Positions 37,321 through 47,583 of a DNA stretch of 64,000 bases are shown one piece after another. The DNA comes from Hyphomicrobiales bacterium (lineage in GTDB: Bacteria > Pseudomonadota > Alphaproteobacteria > Rhizobiales > Rhizobiaceae). Numbering within the stretch: the first letter of the stretch is position 1; each line of letters opens with the position of its first letter. The notes under the pieces were generated by a model. The model was not told the DNA's origin, searched no databases, and was given only the letters and a program-made list of their open reading frames with translations. Both the position numbers and the translations under genes were made by a program. The stretch spans positions 24,331 through 88,330 of the forward strand of contig UICE01000011.1 in the NCBI GenBank assembly GCA_900471815.1, in the 5' to 3' direction.

Positions 37321-37623
37321 ATGTCCCGCACATGTGAATTGACCGCAAAGTCGGTCCAGTACGGCAACAATGTGAGCCACGCGAACAATCGTACGCGCCG
37401 CCGCTTTTTGCCAAATCTTTGCCAGGTAACGCTGATCTCCGAAGCTTTGGGTCAGAGCTATCGTCTGCGCGTTACAGCCCATGCGCTTCGCAGCGTTGAG
37501 CATCGCGGTGGTCTGGATGCGTTCTTGGTCAAGGCTGACGAGAAGGAGCTGTCACAGCGCGCTCGTCTTCTCAAGCGCCAGATTGCCAAGAAGCTTCTTG
37601 AAGCTCCGGTTGCTGCTGCTTAA
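37321..37623 (+). CDS. rpmB: 50S ribosomal protein L28
   Basis: A 100-residue ribosomal protein. [33 protein letters not shown] is the diagnostic bL28 N-terminus, rich in Arg and Asn for rRNA contact. The C-terminal extension of about 25 residues is normal for alphaproteobacteria. AAAGGTGAG upstream is the ribosome binding site. A palindromic terminator follows. Confidence 0.97.
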   Translation: MSRTCELTAKSVQYGNNVSHANNRTRRRFLPNLCQVTLISEALGQSYRLRVTAHALRSVEHRGGLDAFLVKADEKELSQRARLLKRQIAKKLLEAPVAAA

Positions 37624-37652
37624 TCAGCGCTTCTTCATTGCTTGATCATCGG

Positions 37653-37670
37653 GGCCAGCATATGCTGGCC
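37653..37670 (+). terminator. Terminator after rpmB
   Basis: GGCCAGCATATGCTGGCC is a perfect 18-base palindrome followed by TTATTGTTG. It sits 30 bases after the rpmB stop and fits a compact intrinsic terminator. Confidence 0.65.
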
Positions 37671-37705
37671 TTATTGTTGCTGGTTCCATTACCCAGGATA
37701 AAAAA

Positions 37706-38356
37706 ATGCCGCTCAGCCGCGCTTATTCCCTGTCTGATTTTGTTTTGCCCGTTCTGGCCATGTGCGCAGTCGTGGCTGCGTCCAATATTCTGGTGCAATA
37801 TCCATTCCATCATTTTGGTTTGGGCGAAATTCTCACCTATGGCGCGTTCACCTATCCGATAGCTTTTCTGGTCAATGATCTTTCGAATCGCAGGTTTGGT
37901 CCTGTCTTTGCCCGGCGCGTTGTCTATGCAGGTTTTGCCATTGCCGTTGTTTTGTCGATCTGGCTTGCGACACCCCGTATCGCCATCGCATCCGGCACGG
38001 CGTTCCTCACGGCCCAGCTTCTCGATATAACTGTCTTCAACAAGCTGCGTCAGCTGACATGGTGGAAAGCCCCCTTCGCTTCCGCAATCTTCGGATCATT
38101 GCTCGACACCTTGCTGTTCTTTTCTATCGCTTTTGCCGCACGCTTTGCCTGGATTGACGCCATAACGGGCCAGCCCGATTCGTCACTGGCAATGCCAGTG
38201 CCGTTCCTTGGCACAGAAGTGCCGCTATGGGCATCGCTGGGCTTCGGTGACCTCTTGGTCAAGATCGTCATGGCTGTGGTCATGCTTGTGCCCTATGGCG
38301 CGATCCTCGCCATTTTCGCCCCTGCCATCTACTCGGCTAGCCGAAATTCCAGATAA
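37706..38356 (+). CDS. yhhQ: Queuosine precursor transporter (YhhQ/VUT family)
   Basis: A 216-residue inner-membrane protein with six hydrophobic segments. YGAFTYPIAFLVNDLSNRRFGPVFARRVVY and LLDITVFNKLRQLTWWKAPFASAIFGSLLDTLLFFSIAF are the family signatures (conserved ND, and the D-x-x-x-F-N type). In E. coli YhhQ imports preQ0/preQ1 for queuosine synthesis. That fits the presence of gluQ in this window. It overlaps the convergent downstream gene by 28 bases. Confidence 0.9.
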   Translation: MPLSRAYSLSDFVLPVLAMCAVVAASNILVQYPFHHFGLGEILTYGAFTYPIAFLVNDLSNRRFGPVFARRVVYAGFAIAVVLSIWLATPRIAIASGTAFLTAQLLDITVFNKLRQLTWWKAPFASAIFGSLLDTLLFFSIAFAARFAWIDAITGQPDSSLAMPVPFLGTEVPLWASLGFGDLLVKIVMAVVMLVPYGAILAIFAPAIYSASRNSR

Positions 38357-39342
38357 AGATTTCTTTGCACAACTGAGAAATTATCGTCCGATATCATCGA
38401 GACGCGGGTAGAGCCATCAGCGGCCTGCCAGACATCCAGCCCCTCCATATTGTCGATTTGGTAGCTTAGATCGGCATTGAAAATTATCCGTCCATCAACG
38501 GTCGCATCCGGCTTGATCATATCGCCCGGAATTAGCCGAAGGCGTACGCTTATGCCGGTTATGAAGCTGTATTTGCGCTCAAGCAGCAAAAGGTCGCCAC
38601 CCGGCAGAAAGTCGCCATCACTTATATCAAAGCCATCCCTGCGCTGGACATAGAATATTCCTTTTCGCGGCCCTTCAAGCACAGCAGCAAAGGCATTGCC
38701 CGCCTTGTTCAGGCTCATCTCAGTCACGGCGACGCGTGCGCCGCGCAACGGACTGTCGGGAGGCGAATTGGCAATGGTCTCAATGCCGCGATTGGTTCTT
38801 AGCTCTTCTTTTGGAATGGGCAGCGGCAGAATCTTCGGCCGCGAGGCGAATTTTTCCAGATCAAGTTCATATTCGGCGATCCGATGATTGCGTTCAAAAG
38901 AAACCGTGACCTTCTGGCCGGAGATATTCATGCCTTCTGCATCAGAATCCCGTTTGCCGTCGAGAGGCAGACCGTTTTCATCCAGGATTGGCGCCAGCAG
39001 ATAATCGTCGATCATTGTCGGCCTGCCCTCGGCATCGCGCAAAATCTTGCCCGCATACCAGGAGCCGGTATCGGTAACACCAAGAAAGCGATGTCCGGCA
39101 TCAAGGAAATGAAATGCGGACATGCTGCCAAAGCGGGCATTTGTCGATGACATATCCAAACCACCGATAAATTCGAGCGGTCCGAAGCGGGTTTCAGCCG
39201 AACCCAGTTGGAAATTGGAGATGATACGGGATTTGATTTGTAGAGGCGAAACGCCCTCTTGCGCCAAGGCCGTGTTGGTAGCCGCCGCAGCAAAGATCAT
39301 GATCAACCAGACGCGCCAGCAACGTAGCGCAGCTGATTTCAT
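38329..39342 (-). CDS. Esterase-like activity of phytase family protein, exported
   Basis: A 337-residue protein with an N-terminal signal peptide (core LIMIFAAAATNTALAQ) and a beta-propeller-like domain of the phytase-esterase-like family (FIGGLDMSS, GVTDTGSWYAG, DSDAEGMNISG, NMEGLDVW). The EG and GLD blocks are typical. No enzymatic activity has been assigned from sequence. The ATG at 39342 lies one base after the cobT stop, so it is in the cobST operon; a start at 39390 would overlap cobT. Confidence 0.8.
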   Translation of the reverse strand: MKSAALRCWRVWLIMIFAAAATNTALAQEGVSPLQIKSRIISNFQLGSAETRFGPLEFIGGLDMSSTNARFGSMSAFHFLDAGHRFLGVTDTGSWYAGKILRDAEGRPTMIDDYLLAPILDENGLPLDGKRDSDAEGMNISGQKVTVSFERNHRIAEYELDLEKFASRPKILPLPIPKEELRTNRGIETIANSPPDSPLRGARVAVTEMSLNKAGNAFAAVLEGPRKGIFYVQRRDGFDISDGDFLPGGDLLLLERKYSFITGISVRLRLIPGDMIKPDATVDGRIIFNADLSYQIDNMEGLDVWQAADGSTRVSMISDDNFSVVQRNLYLEFRLAE

Positions 39343-39343
39343 C

Positions 39344-41233
39344 TTATCGGCGTCCAGCTTTTTTGGCTGCCGCGCGTCCTTGCTCTTCAAACAGGGAAGC
39401 GAGTTGTTCGGTCATCGCACCCGCCAGCTCTTCTGCATCGACAATCGTCACTGCACGGCGGTAATAGCGCGTCACATCATGACCAATACCGATGGCAATA
39501 AGCTCGACTGGCGATTTGGTTTCAATCTCTTCAATCACCGCACGCAAATGCCGCTCAAGATAATTGCCCGGATTGACCGATAAGGTGCTGTCATCAACGG
39601 GAGCACCATCGGAAATCATCATCAGAATACGGCGCTGTTCAGGACGCGCCAGCAGACGTTGATGCGCCCAGATCAGCGCCTCACCATCGATATTTTCCTT
39701 CAGCAGCCCCTCGCGCATCATCAGGCCGAGATTGCGCCGTGAGCGCCGCCATGGGGCGTCAGCGCGCTTGTAGACGATATGGCGCAGATCATTCAGCCGG
39801 CCTGGATTGGCCTGTTTGCCCCGCTCCAGCCAAGCTTCACGGGCCTGTCCGCCTTTCCACGCCTTTGTGGTGAAGCCGAGGATTTCAACCTTCACGCCGC
39901 AACGCTCCAGCGTACGTGCCAAAATATCGGCACAGGTCGCAGCAACAGTAATAGGCCGACCACGCATGGAGCCGGAATTATCGATCAGCAACGTAACTAC
40001 GGTGTCGCGAAAATCCGTGTCGCGCTCCATCTTGTAGGAGAGGGGCTGAGTGGGATCGATAACGACGCGCACAAGGCGGGCGCTGTCGAGATATCCCTCT
40101 TCCAGATCGAAGTCCCAGGAACGGTTCTGCTGCGCCATCAGGCGGCGCTGAAGCCTATTGGCCAGACGCCCGACAACGCCGGATAGATTGGCAAGCTGCT
40201 TGTCGAGGAATGCACGCAGACGCTCCAGTTCAGCTTCGTCACAAAGCTCTTCCGCGTCGGTCGTCTCGTCAAATTCCTGCGTATAGACCTTATACCCGCT
40301 TTCAGCCCCAAGATTGGAGAAAGGCTGGTTAGGGCGCCTTGCTTCGCCCGGAATCTCCGCATCAGCGTCCGAATCTTCATCCATATCGTCGGATGAAGCG
40401 TCCGCAGCCTCGGTCTCGCCCGCCTGACTATCGTCGCTGGATGTCTCCGAATCATCATTTTCAGATGAATCGCTGCCTTCGTCCTCGTCAGACCCACCCT
40501 CATTATTTTCTTCGGGCTCTGGCTGGTCTTCCTCATTATTCTGGCTGTCATCGTCCTGGCTTTCCTGCGCCAGTTCTTCCGCCATTTCCATTGAGGCCAG
40601 CATTTCGCGGACAACGCGCGCAAATGCATTCTGATCATTGATCTTGTCGGACAGATGATCAAGATCGGTTGCAGCCTTTTCCTCGATCCAGTCGCGCCAC
40701 AGGTCGAGCACATTTCCCGCTGATTCCGGTGCCTTGCGCCCCGTCAGCTTTTCACGCACCAGCAAGGCGACAGCTTCTTCGAGCGGAGCTTCTGCCTGAT
40801 CCGTGATTGCAGGAAAATTGGCGCGGGCATATTTGTCCGCCAGCATGGAGTTCAGATTTTCCGCCACGCCTTCCATGCGCAAAGAGCCGATAGCTTCGAC
40901 GCGAGCCTGTTCAACCGCATCGAAGATTGCTCTCGCCTGCTTGCCTTCCGGCGCGAGCGTCGCGTGAATACGATCATTATGGCATGCCTGACGCAATGCC
41001 ATCGAATCGCCAATCCCGCGCGTGACCGCTATATCATTGGCCGTGGGGCGTTTGGGCAGATCAGGAAGCCGTGCCCGGTGGCCGGTCAGCGCAGGCTTGT
41101 CATTGCCGAAGCCGACTTCCAGCTCATGATCGCCGGCAATTGCACGCATACAGGCCGTGACAGCGCGCTTGAAGGGCTCGCTATCAACCGGACCTTTCGG
41201 TACCGCACGTGAATTGTCTCCCGGACCTGCCAT
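39344..41233 (-). CDS. cobT: Cobaltochelatase subunit CobT
   Basis: A 629-residue subunit of the oxygen-dependent cobaltochelatase CobNST, which inserts cobalt into hydrogenobyrinic acid a,c-diamide. The N-terminal helical part is followed by a strongly acidic stretch (about 220-305, Asp/Glu/Ser-rich) and a C-terminal von Willebrand A domain whose metal site is [11 protein letters not shown] at about 418. CobS lies 14 bases upstream in the same operon; CobN is not in the window. Confidence 0.95.
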   Translation of the reverse strand: MAGPGDNSRAVPKGPVDSEPFKRAVTACMRAIAGDHELEVGFGNDKPALTGHRARLPDLPKRPTANDIAVTRGIGDSMALRQACHNDRIHATLAPEGKQARAIFDAVEQARVEAIGSLRMEGVAENLNSMLADKYARANFPAITDQAEAPLEEAVALLVREKLTGRKAPESAGNVLDLWRDWIEEKAATDLDHLSDKINDQNAFARVVREMLASMEMAEELAQESQDDDSQNNEEDQPEPEENNEGGSDEDEGSDSSENDDSETSSDDSQAGETEAADASSDDMDEDSDADAEIPGEARRPNQPFSNLGAESGYKVYTQEFDETTDAEELCDEAELERLRAFLDKQLANLSGVVGRLANRLQRRLMAQQNRSWDFDLEEGYLDSARLVRVVIDPTQPLSYKMERDTDFRDTVVTLLIDNSGSMRGRPITVAATCADILARTLERCGVKVEILGFTTKAWKGGQAREAWLERGKQANPGRLNDLRHIVYKRADAPWRRSRRNLGLMMREGLLKENIDGEALIWAHQRLLARPEQRRILMMISDGAPVDDSTLSVNPGNYLERHLRAVIEEIETKSPVELIAIGIGHDVTRYYRRAVTIVDAEELAGAMTEQLASLFEEQGRAAAKKAGRR

Positions 41234-41247
41234 CTTCTGCTGTGCTC

Positions 41248-42234
41248 TTAGCTCATAACCACATTAGCTGTGGATTCAGGCAGTTCCTTGCCAAAGGCAC
41301 GCTGATAGAACTCGGCAACGATTGGACGCTCCAATTCATCGCACTTGTTCAGGAAGGTCAGGCGGAATGCAAAACCGACATCCTTGAAGATATCGGCATT
41401 TTCAGCCCAGGTGATCACCGTACGCGGACTCATCACTGTCGAAAGATCGCCATTGATGAATGCTGCACGGGTCATATCGGCAACGCGGACCATCTTGGAG
41501 ACGATCTCCATGCCTTCCTTGTTCTGATAATGCTTGGCCTTGGCAGCAACGATTGCCACCTCATTGTCATGCGGCAGATAGTTGAGCGTCGTCACGATCG
41601 ACCAGCGATCCATCTGCGCCTGATTGATCTGCTGCGTGCCGTGGTAAAGACCGGTCGTATCGCCGAGACCGACCGTATTGGCCGTAGCGAACAGGCGGAA
41701 GGCAGGGTGCGGACGGATAACGCGGCTTTGATCCAGAAGCGTCAAGCGGCCGGATGATTCCAGCACGCGCTGGATAACGAACATAACATCCGGACGACCG
41801 GCATCATATTCGTCAAAAACCAGAGCAACATTATGCTGGTAGGCCCAAGGCAGAATGCCGTCGCGGAATTCTGTAACCTGCATGCCCTCTTTCACCACAA
41901 TTGCATCCTTGCCGACCAGATCGATACGGCTGACGTGACTGTCGAGATTGACGCGAACGCAGGGCCAGTTGAGGCGCGCGGCAACCTGTTCAATATGCGT
42001 GGATTTACCCGTTCCGTGATAGCCGGAAACCATAACGCGCCGGTTGAAGGCAAAACCTGCCAGAATGGCCAGCGTCGTTGCCTTGTCGAACAGATAGTCC
42101 GTGTCGATTTCCGGGACATAGGCATCGCCGGCCTTGTAGGCCGGGACCATCATGTCGGATTGGAATCCGAAAAGCTTTTCTACAGAAACCGTTGTATCCG
42201 GCAAATTCGCAATATCGCGATCAACCTTATTCAT
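41248..42234 (-). CDS. cobS: Cobaltochelatase subunit CobS
   Basis: A 328-residue AAA+ ATPase that forms a ring with CobT and powers cobalt insertion. Walker A is GYHGTGKST (71-79), Walker B is LVFDEYD (138-144), and sensor-type [12 protein letters not shown] follows. There are two adjacent ATGs (42237 and 42234) after GGAGG; the second has better spacing. It is preceded by the J-domain gene on the same strand. Confidence 0.95.
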   Translation of the reverse strand: MNKVDRDIANLPDTTVSVEKLFGFQSDMMVPAYKAGDAYVPEIDTDYLFDKATTLAILAGFAFNRRVMVSGYHGTGKSTHIEQVAARLNWPCVRVNLDSHVSRIDLVGKDAIVVKEGMQVTEFRDGILPWAYQHNVALVFDEYDAGRPDVMFVIQRVLESSGRLTLLDQSRVIRPHPAFRLFATANTVGLGDTTGLYHGTQQINQAQMDRWSIVTTLNYLPHDNEVAIVAAKAKHYQNKEGMEIVSKMVRVADMTRAAFINGDLSTVMSPRTVITWAENADIFKDVGFAFRLTFLNKCDELERPIVAEFYQRAFGKELPESTANVVMS

Positions 42235-42316
42235 CATGCCTCCAGCGCGACTGCATGCGCAGACGCATAAAAATAGCGAACCCCGCAACGAGATTCTGAA
42301 TTCAGCCCATGAGTGG

Positions 42317-42970
42317 TTAGCAGAAACCAGCCGTCTTGAGCAATTGATAGGCCTGGATTACGTCACGGAAACGATCCTCGGAAGCCCGATCACCGCCGTT
42401 TGCATCGGGGTGGTGGCGCTTCACCAGTTCTTTATAGCGCGACTTTATATCTTCGCCAGTGGCTTTTGCACCTAGTCCAAGCGTATCCAGCGCTTTTGAC
42501 TCCAGCGGCTTCAATTTGCGCACATGGACACGTGCATTATTGAAAACACTATTGGGATCCCGGAACCTGTTTTGGTAGGCAGCACGCCCCGATCGCAATT
42601 TGGAAAAATCCGGCGATGTCTTGGCGCTTGCACTGGCCTGCGCGCGGGTGCTGGCGCTTGGCCCTGCCCCGCTGCCCGGCAATCCTGCAACAGTCCATGT
42701 CGGGCGATCGCCCGTCAGCGCTTCCTTCTGGTAGCGCGCAACCTCTGCATCAGACAGGCCGGAGAAATAATTATAGCCTTTATTATACTCGCGCACATGG
42801 TCGATGCAGAAATGGAAGAACTCGCCTTCCTTTTCGCGGCCCACGGGAGCGCGGTGCGGACCAGGTTTCTCACAGCCGTCCCACTGGCATATGGGCGTGC
42901 GCGATTTCTCCTCTTCCGCCTTTTTCGGGCGGATACGGATGCTGTCGAAATATTTAGAGCTTGTCGTCAT
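42317..42970 (-). CDS. J-domain protein with N-terminal Cys/His cluster
   Basis: A 217-residue protein whose C-terminal 60 residues form a J domain ([25 protein letters not shown] at 187-189), so it should stimulate DnaK. The N-terminal part has C28, C33, H39, C55 and H58 ([17 protein letters not shown] and [13 protein letters not shown]), a likely zinc site. The domain order (J at the C-terminus) is unlike DnaJ. It lies 82 bases upstream of cobS and may be the first gene of the chelatase operon. Confidence 0.88.
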   Translation of the reverse strand: MTTSSKYFDSIRIRPKKAEEEKSRTPICQWDGCEKPGPHRAPVGREKEGEFFHFCIDHVREYNKGYNYFSGLSDAEVARYQKEALTGDRPTWTVAGLPGSGAGPSASTRAQASASAKTSPDFSKLRSGRAAYQNRFRDPNSVFNNARVHVRKLKPLESKALDTLGLGAKATGEDIKSRYKELVKRHHPDANGGDRASEDRFRDVIQAYQLLKTAGFC

Positions 42971-43105
42971 CGAATACGTTTATCTTGGCTTGGCGTGAAT
43001 TGACATTCGGACATGATTTATGACCTAACGCCTGAAATGGCGGTAAATTTATGAACATGTTCGGATTTGCCAAATGAAACTACCATATGGGCGCAGGAGA
43101 ATGAA

Positions 43106-43408
43106 ATGTCCACTCAGTCCGCGATCGAAAACAAACTGACACAGGCTTTCCATCCCGTTTCATTGGCTGTCATCAATGAAAGCCACCTTCACGCAGGCCA
43201 CCATCATTCTGACAGCGAGCATCATGGCACATTTGACGGTTCAGGCGAAACGCATTTTCGCGTGCGGATTGTCGCGGAGGCTTTTTCCGGCATGTCGCGT
43301 GTCGAACGCCACCGCGCAATCAATGAAGTTCTCGAAGCAGAATTGAAGGGAAGCGTCCATGCCTTGGCGCTTGAACCAGCAGCGCCCGGCGAAGCAACAC
43401 GGCGGTAA
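43106..43408 (+). CDS. BolA family protein
   Basis: A 100-residue BolA-type protein. Monothiol glutaredoxin partners and [2Fe-2S] cluster handling are typical of the family. The core is LAVINESHLHAGHHH, with ETHFRVRIVAEAFSGMSRVERHRAINEVLEAEL containing the RxxRHR-type helix-turn-helix segment and the conserved C-terminal histidine (GSVHALAL). GCAGGAGAATG precedes the ATG at 43106. It is divergent from the J-domain gene. Confidence 0.92.
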   Translation: MSTQSAIENKLTQAFHPVSLAVINESHLHAGHHHSDSEHHGTFDGSGETHFRVRIVAEAFSGMSRVERHRAINEVLEAELKGSVHALALEPAAPGEATRR

Positions 43409-43462
43409 AAAGCTCAACTAAAGTGTGACTGGCAATTCCTGAAAAGCATTGCGACAGGAAAC

Positions 43463-43504
43463 TGCATACATCCAGTGCGTCGAACCACGCACTGGATGTA
43501 TGCA
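43463..43504. repeat. Perfect 18-bp inverted repeat between convergent genes
   Basis: TGCATACATCCAGTGCGT (43463-43480) and its exact complement (43487-43504) enclose a 6-base loop CGAACC. It lies between the ends of the BolA gene and the small membrane protein gene. It could terminate transcription in both directions, though no T run follows either arm. The loop flank GTGCGTCGAACCACGCAC echoes the ends of the palindromic repeat family. Confidence 0.8.
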
Positions 43505-43512
43505 ACTAATAT

Positions 43513-44028
43513 TCAGTCCTGCACCAGTTGCCGCTTCAATCGCGCAATCATTCCAACTTGCAATTCACTCGGCTCACCGTAGGCTGATGCGGTCTGTTGC
43601 AGCATGTCGATCAATTGCAGCCGTTCTCTTCTCGTCAGGCGTTCGCGCAGCATGGGTGCCATTTCATCAGCCATGGGCGAAAAAAATCCCCGCTGCTTGG
43701 TATAAGTCCAGGCCTTTCGAAACAATGCGTCTGGATCTTCGATCTGAAGCGTTTCGCTAATCAGTTCCAGAATCTTCATCTTTTCGTCTGCGGTCACCGG
43801 GGCGCCCGTCCGCACAAGCTGAATCATCAAGATCGCAGCGGCCAGACGCGGGTCTTTTATACGGCTGTAGGGTGAGCCGATCAGATTCTGAAAACTGAAC
43901 TTTGCCTTCCGTTGCAGGCCTTTCGTGTCGCGATCAAGATCGCGTACTGCCTTGACAGTCGAATGGGCTCGCAGGGTCCAGAATAAAACAACAGCCGCCA
44001 AACCGATAATCGCAATGAGAATATGCAT
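43513..44028 (-). CDS. Membrane-anchored protein of unknown function, TerB-like C-terminus
   Basis: A 171-residue protein with a single N-terminal helix (about 2-19, MHILIAIIGLAAVVLFW) and a helical soluble domain. The segment DEKMKILELISETLQ with RLTRRERLQLIDMLQQTA has the helical pattern of TerB/DjlA-type domains, but the similarity is by eye. Its ATG at 44028 lies 37 bases after the CorC/HlyC stop, so it is likely the last gene of the aroK-aroB operon. Confidence 0.65.
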   Translation of the reverse strand: MHILIAIIGLAAVVLFWTLRAHSTVKAVRDLDRDTKGLQRKAKFSFQNLIGSPYSRIKDPRLAAAILMIQLVRTGAPVTADEKMKILELISETLQIEDPDALFRKAWTYTKQRGFFSPMADEMAPMLRERLTRRERLQLIDMLQQTASAYGEPSELQVGMIARLKRQLVQD

Positions 44029-44065
44029 TTTAATCCCAGTTATATGAACCTGAATGCCTCGTGAA

Positions 44066-45355
44066 CTACCGCGCCTTCGGATTGTCCTCACCTTCAATCG
44101 GCCGGATGCGCAGTCGCGTTATTCTGTTTTTTTCCCGCTTGATGATCGTAAACCGCTTGCCATGGAACGTATAAGCCTGTTTTTCCTTTGGAATGCTCTG
44201 CGTCTGATGGATCACAAACCCTGCAATGGTTGTCGCCTCCGTATCGGGCAGATTCCAGTCGAGCGCGCGGTTAAGGTCGCGTATCGGCACGGACCCGTCG
44301 ACAAGGATTGAGCCATCCGGCTGCGGGCGAACACCCTGCACGTCAATGTCATGCTCGTCGGCAATATCGCCAACGATCTCCTCAAGAATATCTTCCAGCG
44401 TGATCAGCCCCTGCACGTCGCCATACTCATCGACGACAATGGCAATATGTGCCTTGCGCCGCAAAAACGCATTGAGCTGGTCCTGGAGCGTGGTCGTATC
44501 CGGCACGAACCAGGGCTTTGTCGCAACCTTCATAATATTGATCTTCGAGAAGTCGCGATTGGCATCCCTGATCGCCCGTACAAGGTCTTTGGCGTGGACA
44601 ACCCCGACGAAATTATCGTTCGTGCCTCTCCACACAGGAATACGCGTATGATGGCTGGCAAGGATTTCGGTGATGATCGTCTCGATTGGATCATCGGCAT
44701 TGACCGAATCCATATCGGTGCGGTGGATCATGACGTCATAGACTTCAAGCTCGCGCAGATCAAGCAAGCCACCAATCTGGTCCCTGTCGCCCTTCACCAC
44801 GGAACCTTCCTTGTGGAGCAGGTCGACCGCACCGCGCAGCTCTTCCTGCGCTGAAAACATTGAAATTCCCGCAGCAAGATTGATCCCGAAAATCGCAAGT
44901 ATATTGCGTACGATCCAGTTCACCAGATCGGAAAGAGGACCGAATATCCAGACTGCAAGCTGCGCAAACCGCACCAGCGAAAGCGAATTGCGTTCGGGAC
45001 TCGATATAGCCCAGGATTTTGGCAGAACTTCCGCAAAGATCACCAGAAGGACGGTCATGATGGCTGTCGCATAGGCCACACCAGCCTGCCCGAAAATATC
45101 AAGCAACATGCTGGTCATCAGCGACGATGCGAGAATATTGATGAGATTATTGCCGATCAGCATGACGCCTATCAGCCTGTCGCGTTTCTCGATGAGATTT
45201 TCGACAATGCTTGCACGCCCGTCGCCGCGGTTCGCCAGCCGATGCATGCGTGCCCGCGACACCGCAGTCAATGCCGTTTCGGACCCTGAAAAGAGAGCGG
45301 ACATCAGGATCAAACCCAAAATAACCCCGCAGAAAATCCAGAGTTCCAAGGTCAT
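44066..45355 (-). CDS. CorC/HlyC (CNNM-like) transporter-associated protein
   Basis: A 429-residue protein with an N-terminal DUF21 membrane domain (about 1-190, several helices, including [16 protein letters not shown]), two CBS domains (about 205-335, [15 protein letters not shown] and [30 protein letters not shown]) and a C-terminal CorC/HlyC domain. Relatives take part in magnesium or cobalt export; haemolysin is a historic name. It overlaps aroB by 4 bases and is translated with it. Confidence 0.92.
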   Translation of the reverse strand: MTLELWIFCGVILGLILMSALFSGSETALTAVSRARMHRLANRGDGRASIVENLIEKRDRLIGVMLIGNNLINILASSLMTSMLLDIFGQAGVAYATAIMTVLLVIFAEVLPKSWAISSPERNSLSLVRFAQLAVWIFGPLSDLVNWIVRNILAIFGINLAAGISMFSAQEELRGAVDLLHKEGSVVKGDRDQIGGLLDLRELEVYDVMIHRTDMDSVNADDPIETIITEILASHHTRIPVWRGTNDNFVGVVHAKDLVRAIRDANRDFSKINIMKVATKPWFVPDTTTLQDQLNAFLRRKAHIAIVVDEYGDVQGLITLEDILEEIVGDIADEHDIDVQGVRPQPDGSILVDGSVPIRDLNRALDWNLPDTEATTIAGFVIHQTQSIPKEKQAYTFHGKRFTIIKREKNRITRLRIRPIEGEDNPKAR

Positions 45356-46479
45356 GCTGGATGTTTCTCCTTCAGGAAGCTCAAGACCGCCGATGGTGGA
45401 ACATCTTTGGCGATGAATGACTGACCGATACCGCGCGTGAGAATAAAGGTCAGCGTACCACGCGTCACCTTTTTATCCTGCGCAATATATTCCATCAATT
45501 TTTCCGCTGGCGGAAGCTGGCCTTGTATCTCGTTGATAGATACCGGCAGGCCGACATCGCGCAGATGCTTTTCCACCCGCAAAGCATCATCCGGGCTGGC
45601 CAGATTCATTTTGGCCGAAAACTGATGCGCCAGAACCATTCCGATGGAAACGCCCTCACCATGAACAAGGCGCGAGGAATCATATTTGGTTGCTGTCTCC
45701 AGCGCATGGCCGAATGTGTGGCCAAGATTGAGCAGCGCCCTGTCTCCCATCTCGAACTCGTCGCGTTCAACGACATCGGCTTTTGACTGGCACGCTATGG
45801 CAATCGCCTGGGTCCGTTCCGGCCCTCCATCGAAAATCCCGCGCCAGTTGGCCTCCAGCCAGGCGAAAAAATCCGGACGGTCGATCAGACCATATTTGGC
45901 AACTTCCGCATAACCTGCACGAAACTCACGTAGAGAGAGCGTGTTGAGCACATCCGTGTCGGCCAGAACCAGCTGGGGTTGATAGAACACGCCGACAAGG
46001 TTCTTGCCATGCGCCGTGTTAATTCCGGTCTTGCCGCCCACGGAACTATCCACCTGCGCCAGCAATGAGGTTGGTATCTGCACAAAACCCATGCCGCGCC
46101 GCGCAATACCAGCCGCAAAACCGGCAAGGTCACCAATGACACCGCCACCGAAAGCAATGACAATATCGCCGCGTTCTAGCCGCGCCGCTAGAATGGCGTT
46201 GGTAACAGTCTCCAGCGTCGCAAAACATTTTGATTGCTCGCCCGGGGCAACCACCACCGGCGTCGATTCTATTCCTGCGGCAGTGAGCCCCGCTTGCAAC
46301 CGCTCCAGATGCAGCCCGGCAACTGTCTCGTCGCTGACAATGGCCGCCCGCATTGTCTTGCCTGCCCGTGAGACGATCTCTTGTCCTGCACGCTCAATCA
46401 AACCGCCACCAATCAATATGTCATAGGAACGATCGCCGAGCTTGACGGGAACGATTGTGCTTGTCGCTTGATCCGTCAT
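45352..46479 (-). CDS. aroB: 3-dehydroquinate synthase
   Basis: A 375-residue NAD- and zinc-dependent enzyme that forms 3-dehydroquinate in the shikimate pathway. [44 protein letters not shown] is the signature region; the zinc ligands include the glutamate in [10 protein letters not shown] and histidines in [12 protein letters not shown] and [10 protein letters not shown]. It overlaps aroK upstream and the CorC/HlyC gene downstream, 4 bases each. Confidence 0.96.
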   Translation of the reverse strand: MTDQATSTIVPVKLGDRSYDILIGGGLIERAGQEIVSRAGKTMRAAIVSDETVAGLHLERLQAGLTAAGIESTPVVVAPGEQSKCFATLETVTNAILAARLERGDIVIAFGGGVIGDLAGFAAGIARRGMGFVQIPTSLLAQVDSSVGGKTGINTAHGKNLVGVFYQPQLVLADTDVLNTLSLREFRAGYAEVAKYGLIDRPDFFAWLEANWRGIFDGGPERTQAIAIACQSKADVVERDEFEMGDRALLNLGHTFGHALETATKYDSSRLVHGEGVSIGMVLAHQFSAKMNLASPDDALRVEKHLRDVGLPVSINEIQGQLPPAEKLMEYIAQDKKVTRGTLTFILTRGIGQSFIAKDVPPSAVLSFLKEKHPA

Positions 46480-47111
46480 GACCCGGCCTCCTCATCCGTT
46501 TTTGTCTCGTTGGAAAGGGCTTGCCCGCCCAGATGCCCTGCAATGGCCTGCATCGCTTCGAAAGCGATAATTTCTTTCTTTTCTTCGCGCGAATTGATCG
46601 TGAGATCGGCAAATGCATAGATTGGATAGCGCTCGCCCATCAGCCGCTCCATCACACCGCGCGGATCGCTGTTCTTCAGCAATGGACGGTTCTGCTTGCG
46701 CACGACACGCGACATCAAGACATCAAGCTCTGCTTTAAGCCATACGGAGATACCGGTGGATGCTATGGCGCTTCGCGTCTGCTCGTTCATATAGGCACCA
46801 CCTCCTGTTGCCAGGACAATCGGCCCCTCTTCCAGCATGCGTGCAATGACCCGCCGTTCAAGATCGCGAAATTCGGCCTCGCCATAGGCTTCGAAAAGCT
46901 CGGGGATCGACATTGTCGAGACCTTTTCAATCTCGTGATCCGCGTCGAAAAAGGGCAGTTCCACCAGCGAGGCCAGTTTCTTTCCCACTGTCGACTTACC
47001 TGCACCCATGAGGCCGACAAGCACGATTGAACGCGTGCCAAGCCGCTCGCGGATGGATTTTGCCAGCTCAGATGTTTCATCTGGCAGAGGTGTTTCTTCC
47101 GTCGTATTCAT
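46476..47111 (-). CDS. aroK: Shikimate kinase
   Basis: A 211-residue kinase phosphorylating shikimate at the 3-hydroxyl. The P-loop is GLMGAGKST (33-41); [10 protein letters not shown] and the shikimate-binding [11 protein letters not shown] and ATGGGAYM are present, with the lid Arg in RKQNRPLL. The ATG at 47111 is preferred to 47171. It is the first gene of the aroK-aroB-CorC/HlyC operon. Confidence 0.95.
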   Translation of the reverse strand: MNTTEETPLPDETSELAKSIRERLGTRSIVLVGLMGAGKSTVGKKLASLVELPFFDADHEIEKVSTMSIPELFEAYGEAEFRDLERRVIARMLEEGPIVLATGGGAYMNEQTRSAIASTGISVWLKAELDVLMSRVVRKQNRPLLKNSDPRGVMERLMGERYPIYAFADLTINSREEKKEIIAFEAMQAIAGHLGGQALSNETKTDEEAGS

Positions 47112-47197
47112 GATTGCGTTTCGACAGTAAAACCTTGGTCCAGTCAAGCAGACTATGGCTTTAAGGACCATCGATGTTCCATTTTACATCAATAGCG

Positions 47198-47321
47198 TGC
47201 GTGGCTCGACAGGCCTACCATAAGAGAAGTTGCGGATTGTAGGGATCTACAACTCGCCTGTGGCGATCATTTTGGTTGCAAATCGCAATCTCGCCTCATG
47301 GTGAGCTTGTCGAACCACGCA
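47198..47321. repeat. Palindromic intergenic repeat (copy B)
   Basis: The right arm (around 47296-47321, complement TGCGTGGTTCGACAAGCTCA) matches the ends of copies A and C; the left arm (47198 onward, TGCGTGGCTCGACAGGCCTA) is the same sequence with several changes. The rest of the roughly 300-base gap between aroK and the small membrane gene (47112-47416) holds nothing else recognisable. Confidence 0.75.
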
Positions 47322-47416
47322 GAACGTCAGTGCAGCAACTCAGCCATTCACCAAATTATTAAGAGTTTGCGTCCAAGATTATGGAACCGACCAATGCAGC
47401 CTGTTCGATAGAGAAA

Positions 47417-47578
47417 ATGCCGACACTCACGCGACTTATCATTGTCCTCGCCATCCTTGCGGGGCTTGTCTATGCCGGGATGGTCGCGCTTGTGACCTTT
47501 GTTCACCCCACCCAGACCGAGATGACCATTCGCGTGCCGAGCGAAAAGCTCAATCCGAAACCCCAGCAACCAAAGTAA
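47417..47578 (+). CDS. Small single-pass membrane protein
   Basis: A 53-residue protein: one hydrophobic helix ([25 protein letters not shown]) followed by a polar Pro-rich tail ending NPKPQQPK. Such a protein lies just before xerD in related genomes as far as I recall. An upstream ATG at 47381 would add 12 residues. It ends 5 bases before xerD, so it is co-transcribed. Function unknown. Confidence 0.65.
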   Translation: MPTLTRLIIVLAILAGLVYAGMVALVTFVHPTQTEMTIRVPSEKLNPKPQQPK

Positions 47579-47583
47579 AAATC

